Shown here piece after piece: positions 57,576-64,000 of a DNA stretch of 64,000 nucleotides (the first letter of the stretch is position 1; each line of letters begins with the position of its first letter). The notes beneath the pieces were generated by a model. It was given only the letters and a program-made list of their open reading frames with translations, was not told where the DNA came from and made no database searches. The translations under genes were made by a program, and so were the position numbers. The stretch comes from DASSQJ01 sp963726295 (GTDB taxonomy: Bacteria; Actinomycetota; Actinomycetes; Actinomycetales; Dermatophilaceae), in assembly GCA_963726295.1 (NCBI GenBank), contig CAVSBW010000001.1:248001-312000 (forward strand). The letters are read 5' to 3'.

Positions 57576-58856
57576 ATGACTGCAGGTAGTCGGCCCGAGA
57601 GGCGGGCACCGCGGACCATCGGTCTGGCAGTCACCGCATACGTCGCGGGCGTCACGGCGGTCGGGTTCGGCCTGACCGCCGTGACGCTGCGCGTCGATGG
57701 TCTGGTGGTCGGGTCGACGCTGCTCGTTCTCGTCCTGCTCGCCGGCCTCACCTGGTGGTCCGGACCCGTGGTCCTCCAGGGTCAGGTGCGCCTCACCTTC
57801 TCCAGCATCGTCCTGCTCTCCGCCATGGCCCTGCTCGGCCCGGCGGGTGCCGGGCTCGTCGGCATCGTCATGGGGCCGCTCCAGCGCGGTCGGGTGCCGG
57901 TGCGGGCCAGGATCTTCAACACCGGCCAGTCGGCGACCCTCGGTGTCGTCGGTGGCACCGCCTATGTCCTCGCGGGTGGGGTCCACGACGCCAACGACCT
58001 GCGCGGCGCGGGAGAGATCCTCCGCTACGTCGGCCTGCCGATCCTCGTCGCGGACGTCGTCCAGATCGCCGTGAACCTCCTGCTCCTCGCCGGGATCGTC
58101 CGGGTCAGCCAGGGCGTGCCGATGCGTGTCCAGATAGGGGGACTCGCCCGCAGCACCGGCCTGGCCTACATCGGGTACGGCATCGTCGCCTTCCTCCTCG
58201 TCGTCCTGTGGCAGCCGGCCGGGCTCGGGCCAGCGGCCGCCGCGCTCGTCCTGGCGCCGCTGCTCGTGGCCCGGTGGGCGTACGGCCAGTACGCCGAGGA
58301 GGTGGGGGCCCAGGAGCGGGCCCTCCACGTGCTCGTCGCCGCAGTCGAGGCCAAGGCCCCGCACCTGGCCGGGCACAGCGCGCGGGTGGCCGAGCTCAGC
58401 GGGTGGATGGCCGAGCACCTCGGTCTGGGACCCACCGCCGTCGCGGACACCCGGGTGGCGGGGATGCTGCACGACCTCGGCCAGACGACCCTCCCCACGA
58501 GTGTCGTCCGAGGGTCCGGCGCGGAGCACGTCGAGGCCTTGGAGTCCTACCCCGAGCGCGGCGCCGACATCCTGCGCGAGCTGACCTTCCTCTCCGGGTC
58601 GCTGCAGCCGATCGCGCAGCACCGCAGCGCTGTCCACACCTCCACCGACGAGGGTCCGGACGCCCTGCCGGCCCGCATCGTCGGGGTCGCCGACGAGTTC
58701 GACCTGCTCACCGAGGTGGGTACTCCCGACGGTGAGCTGCTCACCCGGCGCGAGGCGCTCACGATGCTCCGCCAGTCGGGCCTGGCCGACCACGAGCTGC
58801 TGCCGGCCCTCGAGAGCGCGCTGTCCCGCCGCGTCGTCGTCGGGGGTGACGCGTGA
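57576..58856 (+). CDS. Membrane-bound HD-domain protein 1
   Basis: The 426-residue protein has about seven membrane helices in residues 15-235 and a cytoplasmic HD domain in 245-400. HD residues are His267 (LAGHSARVAELS), His299-Asp300 (GMLHDLGQTTLP) and His349 (PIAQHRSAV). It resembles HD-GYP c-di-GMP phosphodiesterases, but the HHExxDGxGYP loop is not present, so activity may differ. IVGVADEFDLLT matches the conserved helix of HD-GYP proteins. The membrane part is not a family I can name. It follows the secreted-peptide gene by 11 bases and overlaps the second HD gene (GTGA). Confidence 0.8.
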   Translation: MTAGSRPERRAPRTIGLAVTAYVAGVTAVGFGLTAVTLRVDGLVVGSTLLVLVLLAGLTWWSGPVVLQGQVRLTFSSIVLLSAMALLGPAGAGLVGIVMGPLQRGRVPVRARIFNTGQSATLGVVGGTAYVLAGGVHDANDLRGAGEILRYVGLPILVADVVQIAVNLLLLAGIVRVSQGVPMRVQIGGLARSTGLAYIGYGIVAFLLVVLWQPAGLGPAAAALVLAPLLVARWAYGQYAEEVGAQERALHVLVAAVEAKAPHLAGHSARVAELSGWMAEHLGLGPTAVADTRVAGMLHDLGQTTLPTSVVRGSGAEHVEALESYPERGADILRELTFLSGSLQPIAQHRSAVHTSTDEGPDALPARIVGVADEFDLLTEVGTPDGELLTRREALTMLRQSGLADHELLPALESALSRRVVVGGDA

Positions 58857-60187
58857 GGCCGCTGCCGTCCTTCGGCGACCTGCGGTGGGGCCTGCTGATA
58901 TCGCTGCTCGGGGTGGGAGTGGTCGCCGAGTCGCTCGTCGCGAGCTGGTCCGACCTCGGAGCGTTCGTCACGACCCACCAACGGACCATCGCGGTCTTCG
59001 TGCTCGCGATCGTCGCCGGCGAGCTCGCCCGGATCCGGATGCCGAGTGGTCGCGAGACGGCGCCGCTGGCCTCTGCCGCCGCGCTCGGCGTGGCCTTCCT
59101 CGGCCCCGTCGACGGCGAGCCGCCCTTCGACGTACCGGCGGGGGCGGTGGTCCTGGTGGTCGCCGTCGCGCTGGGCATCGCGGCCGTCGTCCGCCGGCTC
59201 CGCGGGCGTGACGTCGGGGCCCCCTTGGTCACGGCGAGCCTGCTCGGCGTCGCGCTCGCCGCGGAGCTGGCTCGTGAGACCGGTGCTGAGGGTCGCAGTC
59301 TCTGGGACCTTCAGCGGGCCGGGAGCGACGACAGCCGGGCGTTGGTGGCCCTGGTCATGGTGCTCGTCGCGTCCCTCGGCCTGGTCGTCGAGGTCGTGCT
59401 CGCGTCGGCGGCACGCGCCGAGCAGCAGGGCAGCCCGTGGACCGCGGCGCTGCGTGACGAGATCGGCGAGGTGGCGCCGCTGACCTTCGCCGTGATCGCC
59501 TCCGGACCGATGATCGCCCTGATCGCGCCCGTCTTCGGACTGGCGTCCATCCCCGCCGCGCTCTTCCCGCTCGCGATCACCTACGTCGCGGTCTTCCGCT
59601 TCGCCCGGAACCGGGCCACCTACCGGCAGACCATCGCCACGCTGTCGGTGCTCACCGAGCGCGGTGGCTACACGCGCACCGCCCACGCCGAGCGAGTGGC
59701 CGAGACCAGTGTCCGCGTGGGCCGTGTCCTCGGCCTCTCCGAGCGCGACCTGCGCGACCTCGAGTACGCCGCGCTGCTCCACGACCTGGGCCAGATCTCG
59801 CTGCGCGAGCCGATCCCGGACGGCGCGACGGTGCTCGCGGCCCCCGCCGACCAGCGCGACATCGCCGCGGAGGGGGCACGCATCATCCGTCACGCCGAGG
59901 GCCTCGACACGGTTGCCGCCTACGTCGAGGGCCAGACGACGCCCTACCGGCTCGTCCGCGAGCTGGGGGAGCCGGTGCCGCTGCCGAGCCGGATCCTCAA
60001 GGTGGCCAACGCCTACGACGACCTCACCGGGGGGTCGGTGGACCCGGCGCGCACCGAGTCGGCGATGGAGCGGATCCACCTCGGCCTCGGCTACGAGTAC
60101 GACCCCGAGGTCGTCGAGGCGCTGACCCGCATCACCACAGACGCCGGACTCGGACGTCTGGGCACGCGTGACACCGCCTCGCGCTAG
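58853..60187 (+). CDS. Membrane-bound HD-domain protein 2
   Basis: The 444-residue protein has about six to seven membrane helices in residues 10-250 and an HD domain in 255-420. HD residues are His278 (YTRTAHAERVAETS), His310-Asp311 (ALLHDLGQISLREP) and His347. ILKVANAYDDLTGGSVDP is the canonical HD-GYP helix, but the GYP loop is replaced by YVEGQTTPYR. The membrane region differs in sequence from protein 1, so this is a paired, not duplicated, sensor. GTG 58853 overlaps the previous stop; the two are translated together. Confidence 0.8.
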   Translation: MRPLPSFGDLRWGLLISLLGVGVVAESLVASWSDLGAFVTTHQRTIAVFVLAIVAGELARIRMPSGRETAPLASAAALGVAFLGPVDGEPPFDVPAGAVVLVVAVALGIAAVVRRLRGRDVGAPLVTASLLGVALAAELARETGAEGRSLWDLQRAGSDDSRALVALVMVLVASLGLVVEVVLASAARAEQQGSPWTAALRDEIGEVAPLTFAVIASGPMIALIAPVFGLASIPAALFPLAITYVAVFRFARNRATYRQTIATLSVLTERGGYTRTAHAERVAETSVRVGRVLGLSERDLRDLEYAALLHDLGQISLREPIPDGATVLAAPADQRDIAAEGARIIRHAEGLDTVAAYVEGQTTPYRLVRELGEPVPLPSRILKVANAYDDLTGGSVDPARTESAMERIHLGLGYEYDPEVVEALTRITTDAGLGRLGTRDTASR

Positions 60188-60224
60188 GCTTTGGCGCCTT
60201 CCTTCCCCCACCGAACGAGCTGCC

Positions 60225-61385
60225 GTGGACCGCCTTTCGCCCGTCGTGTTCAACGACGCGTGGGGGTCGCACGTGGCGATCGCCAGCCTCCAGAGCCGCG
60301 ACATCCCCACCGAGCGCCCCGAGTCGGAGCTGTGGATGGGTGCCCACGAGTCCGGTCCGGCGGGCACCGGGCGCCCGGGCGGCCCGGACCTGGCCCAGGT
60401 GGTGCGCGCTGACCCCCGCCTCGAGCTCGGGGAACGCTGCGTGGCCAGCCACGGCGAGCGACTGCCGTTCCTCCTCAAGGTGCTCGCACCGGGCCGCGCC
60501 ATCTCGATCCAGGCCCACCCCACCGCCGCGCAGGCCAGGGAGCTGCGGGCCACGACCGGCGACGCCGTGTACGTCGACGACTCCGCCAAGCCCGAGATGC
60601 TCGTGGCCATCGCCCCGTTCGAGGCCTTCGTCGGGATGCGGGCCCACGACGAGGTGGTCGAGCTCAGCCGTCGGCTCGAGGTGCCGAGGCTGACGGCCCT
60701 GGCGCGCAGAGTCGCCGACGAGCCCGAGCCGGTGCGCGCGCTCCTCGCGGCGGTGCTCGCGACGCCCGCCGACCGGGTCCCCGACCTGGCCCGCCAGGTC
60801 GTCGCGGGCTGCTTGCGCCTCTCCGAGGACGGCGACGAGCCGGCCGCCGCCGCCGCCGCGGTCGTCGACGTCGCGGAGACGCACCCCGACGACATCGGGC
60901 TGGTCGTCCTGCTGCTCATGCACCACCGGGTACTCGCCCCGGGGGAGTACGTCGACGTCGCGGCCGGGGTCCTGCACTCCTACGTGCGCGGCCTCGGCAT
61001 CGAGGTGCTCGCCAACTCCGACAACGTGGTCCGTGCCGGCCTCACGAGCAAGGAGGTCAACGTTCCCGAGCTGCTGCGCATCGTCGACACGGGCGCCCAC
61101 GGCGTCGTCGGGCGCAGGCGGACGGTGGCGCCGGGGCTCGAGGTGCACGAGTCCGCCTCGGACGCGTTCGTCCTCCACCGGGTCGCGCCCGGGCGCGAGC
61201 TCCCCGGGGCAGGCGGCCCCCGGATCGCCTTCTGCCTCCGCGGCCGGGTGACCCTGACGGCCGGCGACGAGACCCTGGTCCTCGAGGACGTCGAGTCGGC
61301 GTTCCTGCCCGCGTGGCAGGGGCCGGTGCGCCTCGACGGCGTCGGTGAGGTCTACCTCGTGTCGGTGCCCGGGCTCGACGCCTGA
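60225..61385 (+). CDS. manA: Mannose-6-phosphate isomerase, class I
   Basis: The 386-residue zinc enzyme interconverts mannose-6-P and fructose-6-P for cell-envelope mannosylation. Zinc ligands and active site appear in LLKVLAPGRAISIQAHPTAA, KPEMLVAIAPFEAFVG and AAGVLHSYVRGLGIEVLANS followed by DNVVRAGLTSKEV. The class I signature usually reads GGLTPKHVD there. GTG 60225 is the start before the conserved FNDAWGSHVAIASLQ; TAGGCT at 60185 is a likely -10 box. Confidence 0.93.
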   Translation: MDRLSPVVFNDAWGSHVAIASLQSRDIPTERPESELWMGAHESGPAGTGRPGGPDLAQVVRADPRLELGERCVASHGERLPFLLKVLAPGRAISIQAHPTAAQARELRATTGDAVYVDDSAKPEMLVAIAPFEAFVGMRAHDEVVELSRRLEVPRLTALARRVADEPEPVRALLAAVLATPADRVPDLARQVVAGCLRLSEDGDEPAAAAAAVVDVAETHPDDIGLVVLLLMHHRVLAPGEYVDVAAGVLHSYVRGLGIEVLANSDNVVRAGLTSKEVNVPELLRIVDTGAHGVVGRRRTVAPGLEVHESASDAFVLHRVAPGRELPGAGGPRIAFCLRGRVTLTAGDETLVLEDVESAFLPAWQGPVRLDGVGEVYLVSVPGLDA

Positions 61386-61391
61386 CACCGC

Positions 61392-61425
61392 CGACGGCGG
61401 GCGCCACGAGGGACGCCCGCCGTCG
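61392..61425 (+). terminator. Terminator after manA
   Basis: CGACGGCGGGCG at 61392-61403 pairs with CGCCCGCCGTCG at 61414-61425 around a 10-base loop. Confidence 0.7.
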
Positions 61426-61528
61426 CGACAGGGGTGGGGTCAGCCCTTCTTGGTCTCCGAGTAGGCATGCGTAGCTGACCATCGTTGACTGTTACTGCTG
61501 AATCGCCCCGGGTTTCGTGGAGGCTCGG

Positions 61529-62285
61529 TTACCTGGAACCTGCCCCAGCTGGGACGGGGGTTTCAGGGTAGTGCTCGGGGGTGATGGTTGCCCGGTGGTT
61601 GGCCTCGAACTCGGCGGGTGGGACGAGGCCGATCTCGCCGTGCAGGCGTCGGTGGTTGAACCAGTCGACGTATTCGGCGACGGCGATCTCGACGTCGCGC
61701 ACTGACTTCCAGCCGCCCGGCTTCGGCGAGCCGCTCGGTGTAGCGAATCGCTCGATATTGAACTCCGCGGTCGCTGTGATGGACCAGGCCGGTGACGTCC
61801 TGCCCTGACCGCTGCCGTGCCCACAGGCCCATGTCGAGGGCGTCCAGGGCCAGGTCGGTGCGCATCGAGGTGGACACCTGCCAGCCCACGAACATCCGGC
61901 TGAAGACGTCCAGGACGAACGCGACGTAGGTCCACCCGGCGTGCGTGCGCACGTAGGTCAGGTCGGCCACCCACAGCTGGTTCGGGCCGGTCGCGACGAA
62001 CTCGCGCTTGACCAGATCTTCGGGACGCCCACTCTCAGCGCCGTCACCGATGGTGGTCTTGCGGGTCTTCTCCCGCGCGGTGCCGCGCAGGCCGTGGGCG
62101 CGCATCAGCCGTTCCACGGTGCAGCGGGCGACCTTCACGTCCTGGCGGTTGAGCTGGGCATGGACCTTCCTGGCGCCATAGACCCCCAGGTTCGCCGCGT
62201 GGGCGGCCCTGATGTCGACGACCAGCTCGGCGTCGCGGATGGCCCGCGCCGACGGTGGGCGGGATTTGAACGCGTATGTAGGCAA
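61529..62285 (-). pseudogene. IS3 transposase OrfB, frameshifted and truncated
   Basis: The rve-type integrase core reads KSRPPSARAIRDAELVVDIR, VYGARKVHAQLNRQ, LWVADLTYVRTHAGWTYVAF and GLVHHSDRGVQYRAIRYTE, with two catalytic aspartates (ADLTY, HSDRG). About 30 residues with the third catalytic Glu are then missing and the frame shifts. The other frame resumes as DVEIAVAEYVDWFNHRRLHG and ends at 61529. The N-terminus is also absent. Confidence 0.85.
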
Positions 62286-62501
62286 CTACCTGCTGGTGGG
62301 GCGGTCGAGCTCCGCCGCGAAGAAGGCCGAAGCCGTCCTCAGGATGTGGTTGGCACGACGCAGCTCGCGGTTCTCCCGCTCCAGCTCCACCAGCCGGTGC
62401 GCGTCGCTGGTCGTGGTGCCCCCCCGGGTGCCGCCGTCGACCTCGGCCTGCCGGACCCAGTTGCGCAAGGTTTCGGGGTGCATGCCGAGCTGACCGGCCA
62501 C
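62286..62501 (-). pseudogene. IS3 OrfA remnant (helix-turn-helix)
   Basis: The ORF gives MAGQLGMHPETLRNWVRQAE, a typical OrfA helix-turn-helix, then the leucine zipper LVELERENRELRRANHILRT and ASAFFAAELDRPTSR. The first 25 or so residues are missing, and it runs to a stop directly before OrfB with no programmed frameshift overlap. Confidence 0.8.
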
Positions 62502-62519
62502 TCGAGGGATCGGACCAGG

Positions 62520-62712
62520 ACGGGCGCTCTGCGTCGGGTCGGTGAGCAGCTGGGGATCACCCCGAGACGCTGCGGAACTGGGTCCAGGAAGCGGAGGTCG
62601 ACCAGGGCCACCGACCGGGAGTGACCTCAGCCGAGGCGCAGCGGATCCGTGAGCTGGAGAGGGAGGTCAAGGAGCTGCGGCGGGCGAACGAGATCCTGCG
62701 GACGGCGTTGGC
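62520..62712 (+). pseudogene. Second IS3 OrfA remnant, opposite strand
   Basis: The plus strand reads RVGEQLGITP, then after a one-base loss TLRNWVQEAEVDQGHRPGVT, then SAEAQRIRELEREVKELRRA and NEILRTA. This is a second, different OrfA fragment abutting the first head-on. Beyond 62712 the similarity stops, so the element is cut off. Confidence 0.7.
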
Positions 62713-62923
62713 GACCACCGAGCAGCGCACCTTCGTCGCGGAGCGTCACGACAACGGGTCGACCACCTCGATCACGAGCATCACGTACGTGATCACCCCG
62801 ATGGTCCGAGGCGGCACCGCCTGGCCCGGCAGCGTCACCCTCTGAGCCCCGCCTCGTACCTTTCGTCCGCCCCATCGCCCACTCGGGCCCTGGGGCGCCG
62901 CACTGTGCGGGCCCCTCCCGTCC

Positions 62924-63712
62924 TCACGCCGTCCCGTGGGTGAGCGCGGCGCCGGCCTGGTGGGCGAGGGCCGCGGCGACACGGAGCTGCTCGTGGTCGG
63001 GTCGGACGACGTGGGTAGGGGCGAAGACCACGAAGGCTCCGCGGACCTCGCCCCCGCAGAGCACCGGGATGGACACCGGGGCCATCGTGGGCAGACCGGA
63101 ACGACTCGGGTCCAGCTCGATTCCGTCCCGGACGAGGCTGCCGTCCGCCGTGATCGTCGTCGCCGACGGGTTCGGTGGCCCCGGCTCGTAGGTGCAGATC
63201 GGGACCCGGAGGACCTCGGCGATCTGGCGGCCGACGAGGTCGACCGCGGCGTCGGCATCACCCGTGCGGGAGACGAGGCGGGCGGCCGCCACCATGCCGT
63301 CGAGGTGGCCGAGCCGGCGGGAGCCCTCCAGCTGCCGGCGGCGGCCCCACTGCGCGATCACGCTCACGGCCACCCCCACGACGACGAGGAGAGCCGCCGT
63401 TGCGACGTCGTCGGGGTTGGCGATCCCGAGGTGGCGGGCGGGGTCGGTGAGGAACCAGGCGAACGATGCCGCGCTGGAGAGGGCTGCGATGACTCCGGCG
63501 ACCCGGTGACCGGTTGCCGCCACACCGACGATGACGACGACGAGGACCAGCGCAGCGTTCGCGGACTGGATGGTGTCCCCGAGAGCCGACAGGGCCGCGG
63601 TGAGCACGGCGGGCGCGACGATCGCGGTGGTCAGCACGAGTCGCGGACCCGGAGACCGCGACCACCGGGCGCGTCGACCGTTGTGAACGTCGTGGTGGCT
63701 GTCGGAAGGCAT
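62924..63712 (-). CDS. DUF4118 membrane protein with C-terminal GAF-like region
   Basis: The 262-residue protein has four membrane helices at about 25-120 (LVLTTAIVAPAVLTAALSAL, ANAALVLVVVIVGVAATGHR, VAGVIAALSSAASFAWFLTD, AALLVVVGVAVSVIAQWGRR). This is the KdpD-type DUF4118 module. A soluble C-terminal part (LDGMVAAARLVSRTGDADAA, VSIPVLCGGEVRGAFVVFAP, LRVAAALAHQAGAALTHGTA) resembles a GAF domain. No histidine kinase domain follows, so it may be a stand-alone sensor. It is 11 bases from the permease gene, on the same strand. Confidence 0.8.
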   Translation of the reverse strand: MPSDSHHDVHNGRRARWSRSPGPRLVLTTAIVAPAVLTAALSALGDTIQSANAALVLVVVIVGVAATGHRVAGVIAALSSAASFAWFLTDPARHLGIANPDDVATAALLVVVGVAVSVIAQWGRRRQLEGSRRLGHLDGMVAAARLVSRTGDADAAVDLVGRQIAEVLRVPICTYEPGPPNPSATTITADGSLVRDGIELDPSRSGLPTMAPVSIPVLCGGEVRGAFVVFAPTHVVRPDHEQLRVAAALAHQAGAALTHGTA

Positions 63713-63723
63713 CGTGACGGACG

Positions 63724-64000
63724 TCAGTGGAGCCGGACCCTCGGGTCGAGGACGGCGTACAGCGCGTCCACGACGATGTTCGCCACCACGACTGCGGTCG
63801 ACGCCAGCAGGACGATGCCGATGATGACGGGCAGGTCCTGTTGGTTGATGGCGTCGACGGCGGTCTTGCCCAGGCCGGGGAGGCTGAAGACCTGTTCGGT
63901 GACGACGGCTCCGCCGAGGAGGGTGGCGACGTCGATGCCGAACTGGGTCACCACCGGGGTGAGCGCGCTGCGCAGGCCGTGGCGGAGCACGACGCGTCGT
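63724..64000 (-). CDS. Peptide ABC transporter permease, C-terminal part
   Basis: The frame enters from the right edge and stops at 63724. The sequence VLRHGLRSALTPVVTQFGID, TLLGGAVVTEQVFSLPGLGK, TAVDAINQQDLPVIIGIVLL and VDALYAVLDPRVRLH is the conserved end of DppB/OppB-type permeases. It differs from the DppB-like protein at 47.6 kb, so the chromosome carries a second peptide/nickel-type importer. The rest lies outside the window. Confidence 0.88.
   Translation of the reverse strand, partial: RRVVLRHGLRSALTPVVTQFGIDVATLLGGAVVTEQVFSLPGLGKTAVDAINQQDLPVIIGIVLLASTAVVVANIVVDALYAVLDPRVRLH

Larger units (their letters stand above)
61498..62510 (-). mobile_element. Decayed IS3-family insertion sequence
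   Basis: The element encodes remnants of OrfA and OrfB on the minus strand. One end is probably near 61498, where TGAATCGCCCCGGGTTTCG resembles IS3-type termini; the other end is lost in a junction with a second remnant near 62510. Internal deletions remove the OrfA/OrfB frameshift region and the third catalytic residue, so it cannot transpose. Confidence 0.75.

Noticed and set aside
1..64000. CRISPR array or prophage
   Set aside because: No regularly spaced direct repeats and no phage structural or integrase genes were seen; only IS3 remnants at 61.5-62.7 kb.

Overview
The window is GC-rich actinobacterial chromosome. The gene content is strongly Actinomycetota: WhiB7, SigR with a zinc anti-sigma factor, the AdnA/AdnB helicase-nuclease, UvrD2, a DUF3107 protein, ribosomal protein bL37, a DUF2342 metalloprotease, a PPA1309-type protein and a UPF0182 membrane protein. 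Their order (RhlE, ferritin-like protein, DUF3107, TetR, MoeZ, AdnA, AdnB, NudC, UvrD2, WhiB7, AarF kinase, DUF2342, Lon-like PDZ protease, UPF0182) parallels the Mycobacterium tuberculosis Rv3193c-Rv3213c neighbourhood. From the composition I would guess a Micrococcales host, possibly Intrasporangiaceae, but that is inference. Both edges cut through genes.

Layout. 1-6.6 kb: an accessory one-carbon module. A tightly overlapping plus-strand operon carries an IclR regulator, a corrinoid protein, a pterin-dependent methyltransferase, a RACo-type corrinoid reactivase and a DUF1638 protein. It faces a minus-strand homocysteine methyltransferase and methylenetetrahydrofolate reductase. Together they look built to move methyl groups from an unseen donor through a corrinoid to tetrahydrofolate and then oxidise them. 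6.8-16.8 kb: housekeeping genes (LysR, ParA, PIG-L deacetylase, RhlE, ferritin-like protein, TetR, MoeZ, kinase-like protein). 16.8-29.5 kb: DNA repair (AdnA, AdnB, NudC, UvrD2, HhH-GPD) and the whiB7 locus with a long regulatory leader. 29.6-39.8 kb: AarF kinase, proteases, MoaE and UPF0182. 39.9 kb: an initiator tRNA. 40-45.6 kb: NDH-2, paired M16 peptidases, Ogt and HisN. 45.8-51.7 kb: a complete dipeptide/oligopeptide ABC transporter that lies between hisN and rsgA. 51.7-56.1 kb: RsgA, AroA, DoxX, SRAP and a hydrolase. 56.1-60.2 kb: SigR-RsrA, bL37, and a small secreted peptide gene followed by two membrane HD-domain genes. 60.2-64 kb: ManA, two decayed IS3-type insertion sequences, a DUF4118 protein and the end of another peptide permease.

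Regulation visible in the sequence: at least nine genes have a TAnnnT -10 hexamer exactly six bases before the start codon, the signature of leaderless transcripts. sigR has a perfect SigR-type promoter (GGAAT-N18-GTT) plus a second proximal promoter, with two possible starts. whiB7 has an AT-rich element 3 bp upstream of its -35 box, an 80-codon upstream ORF and a strong terminator whose 5' arm overlaps an alternative hairpin.

The least familiar arrangement is at 57.3-60.2 kb: a 41-codon exported peptide gene in apparent operon with two multispanning HD-domain proteins, preceded by two adjacent palindromes. It could be a peptide-signalling module, but this is inference from gene order only.
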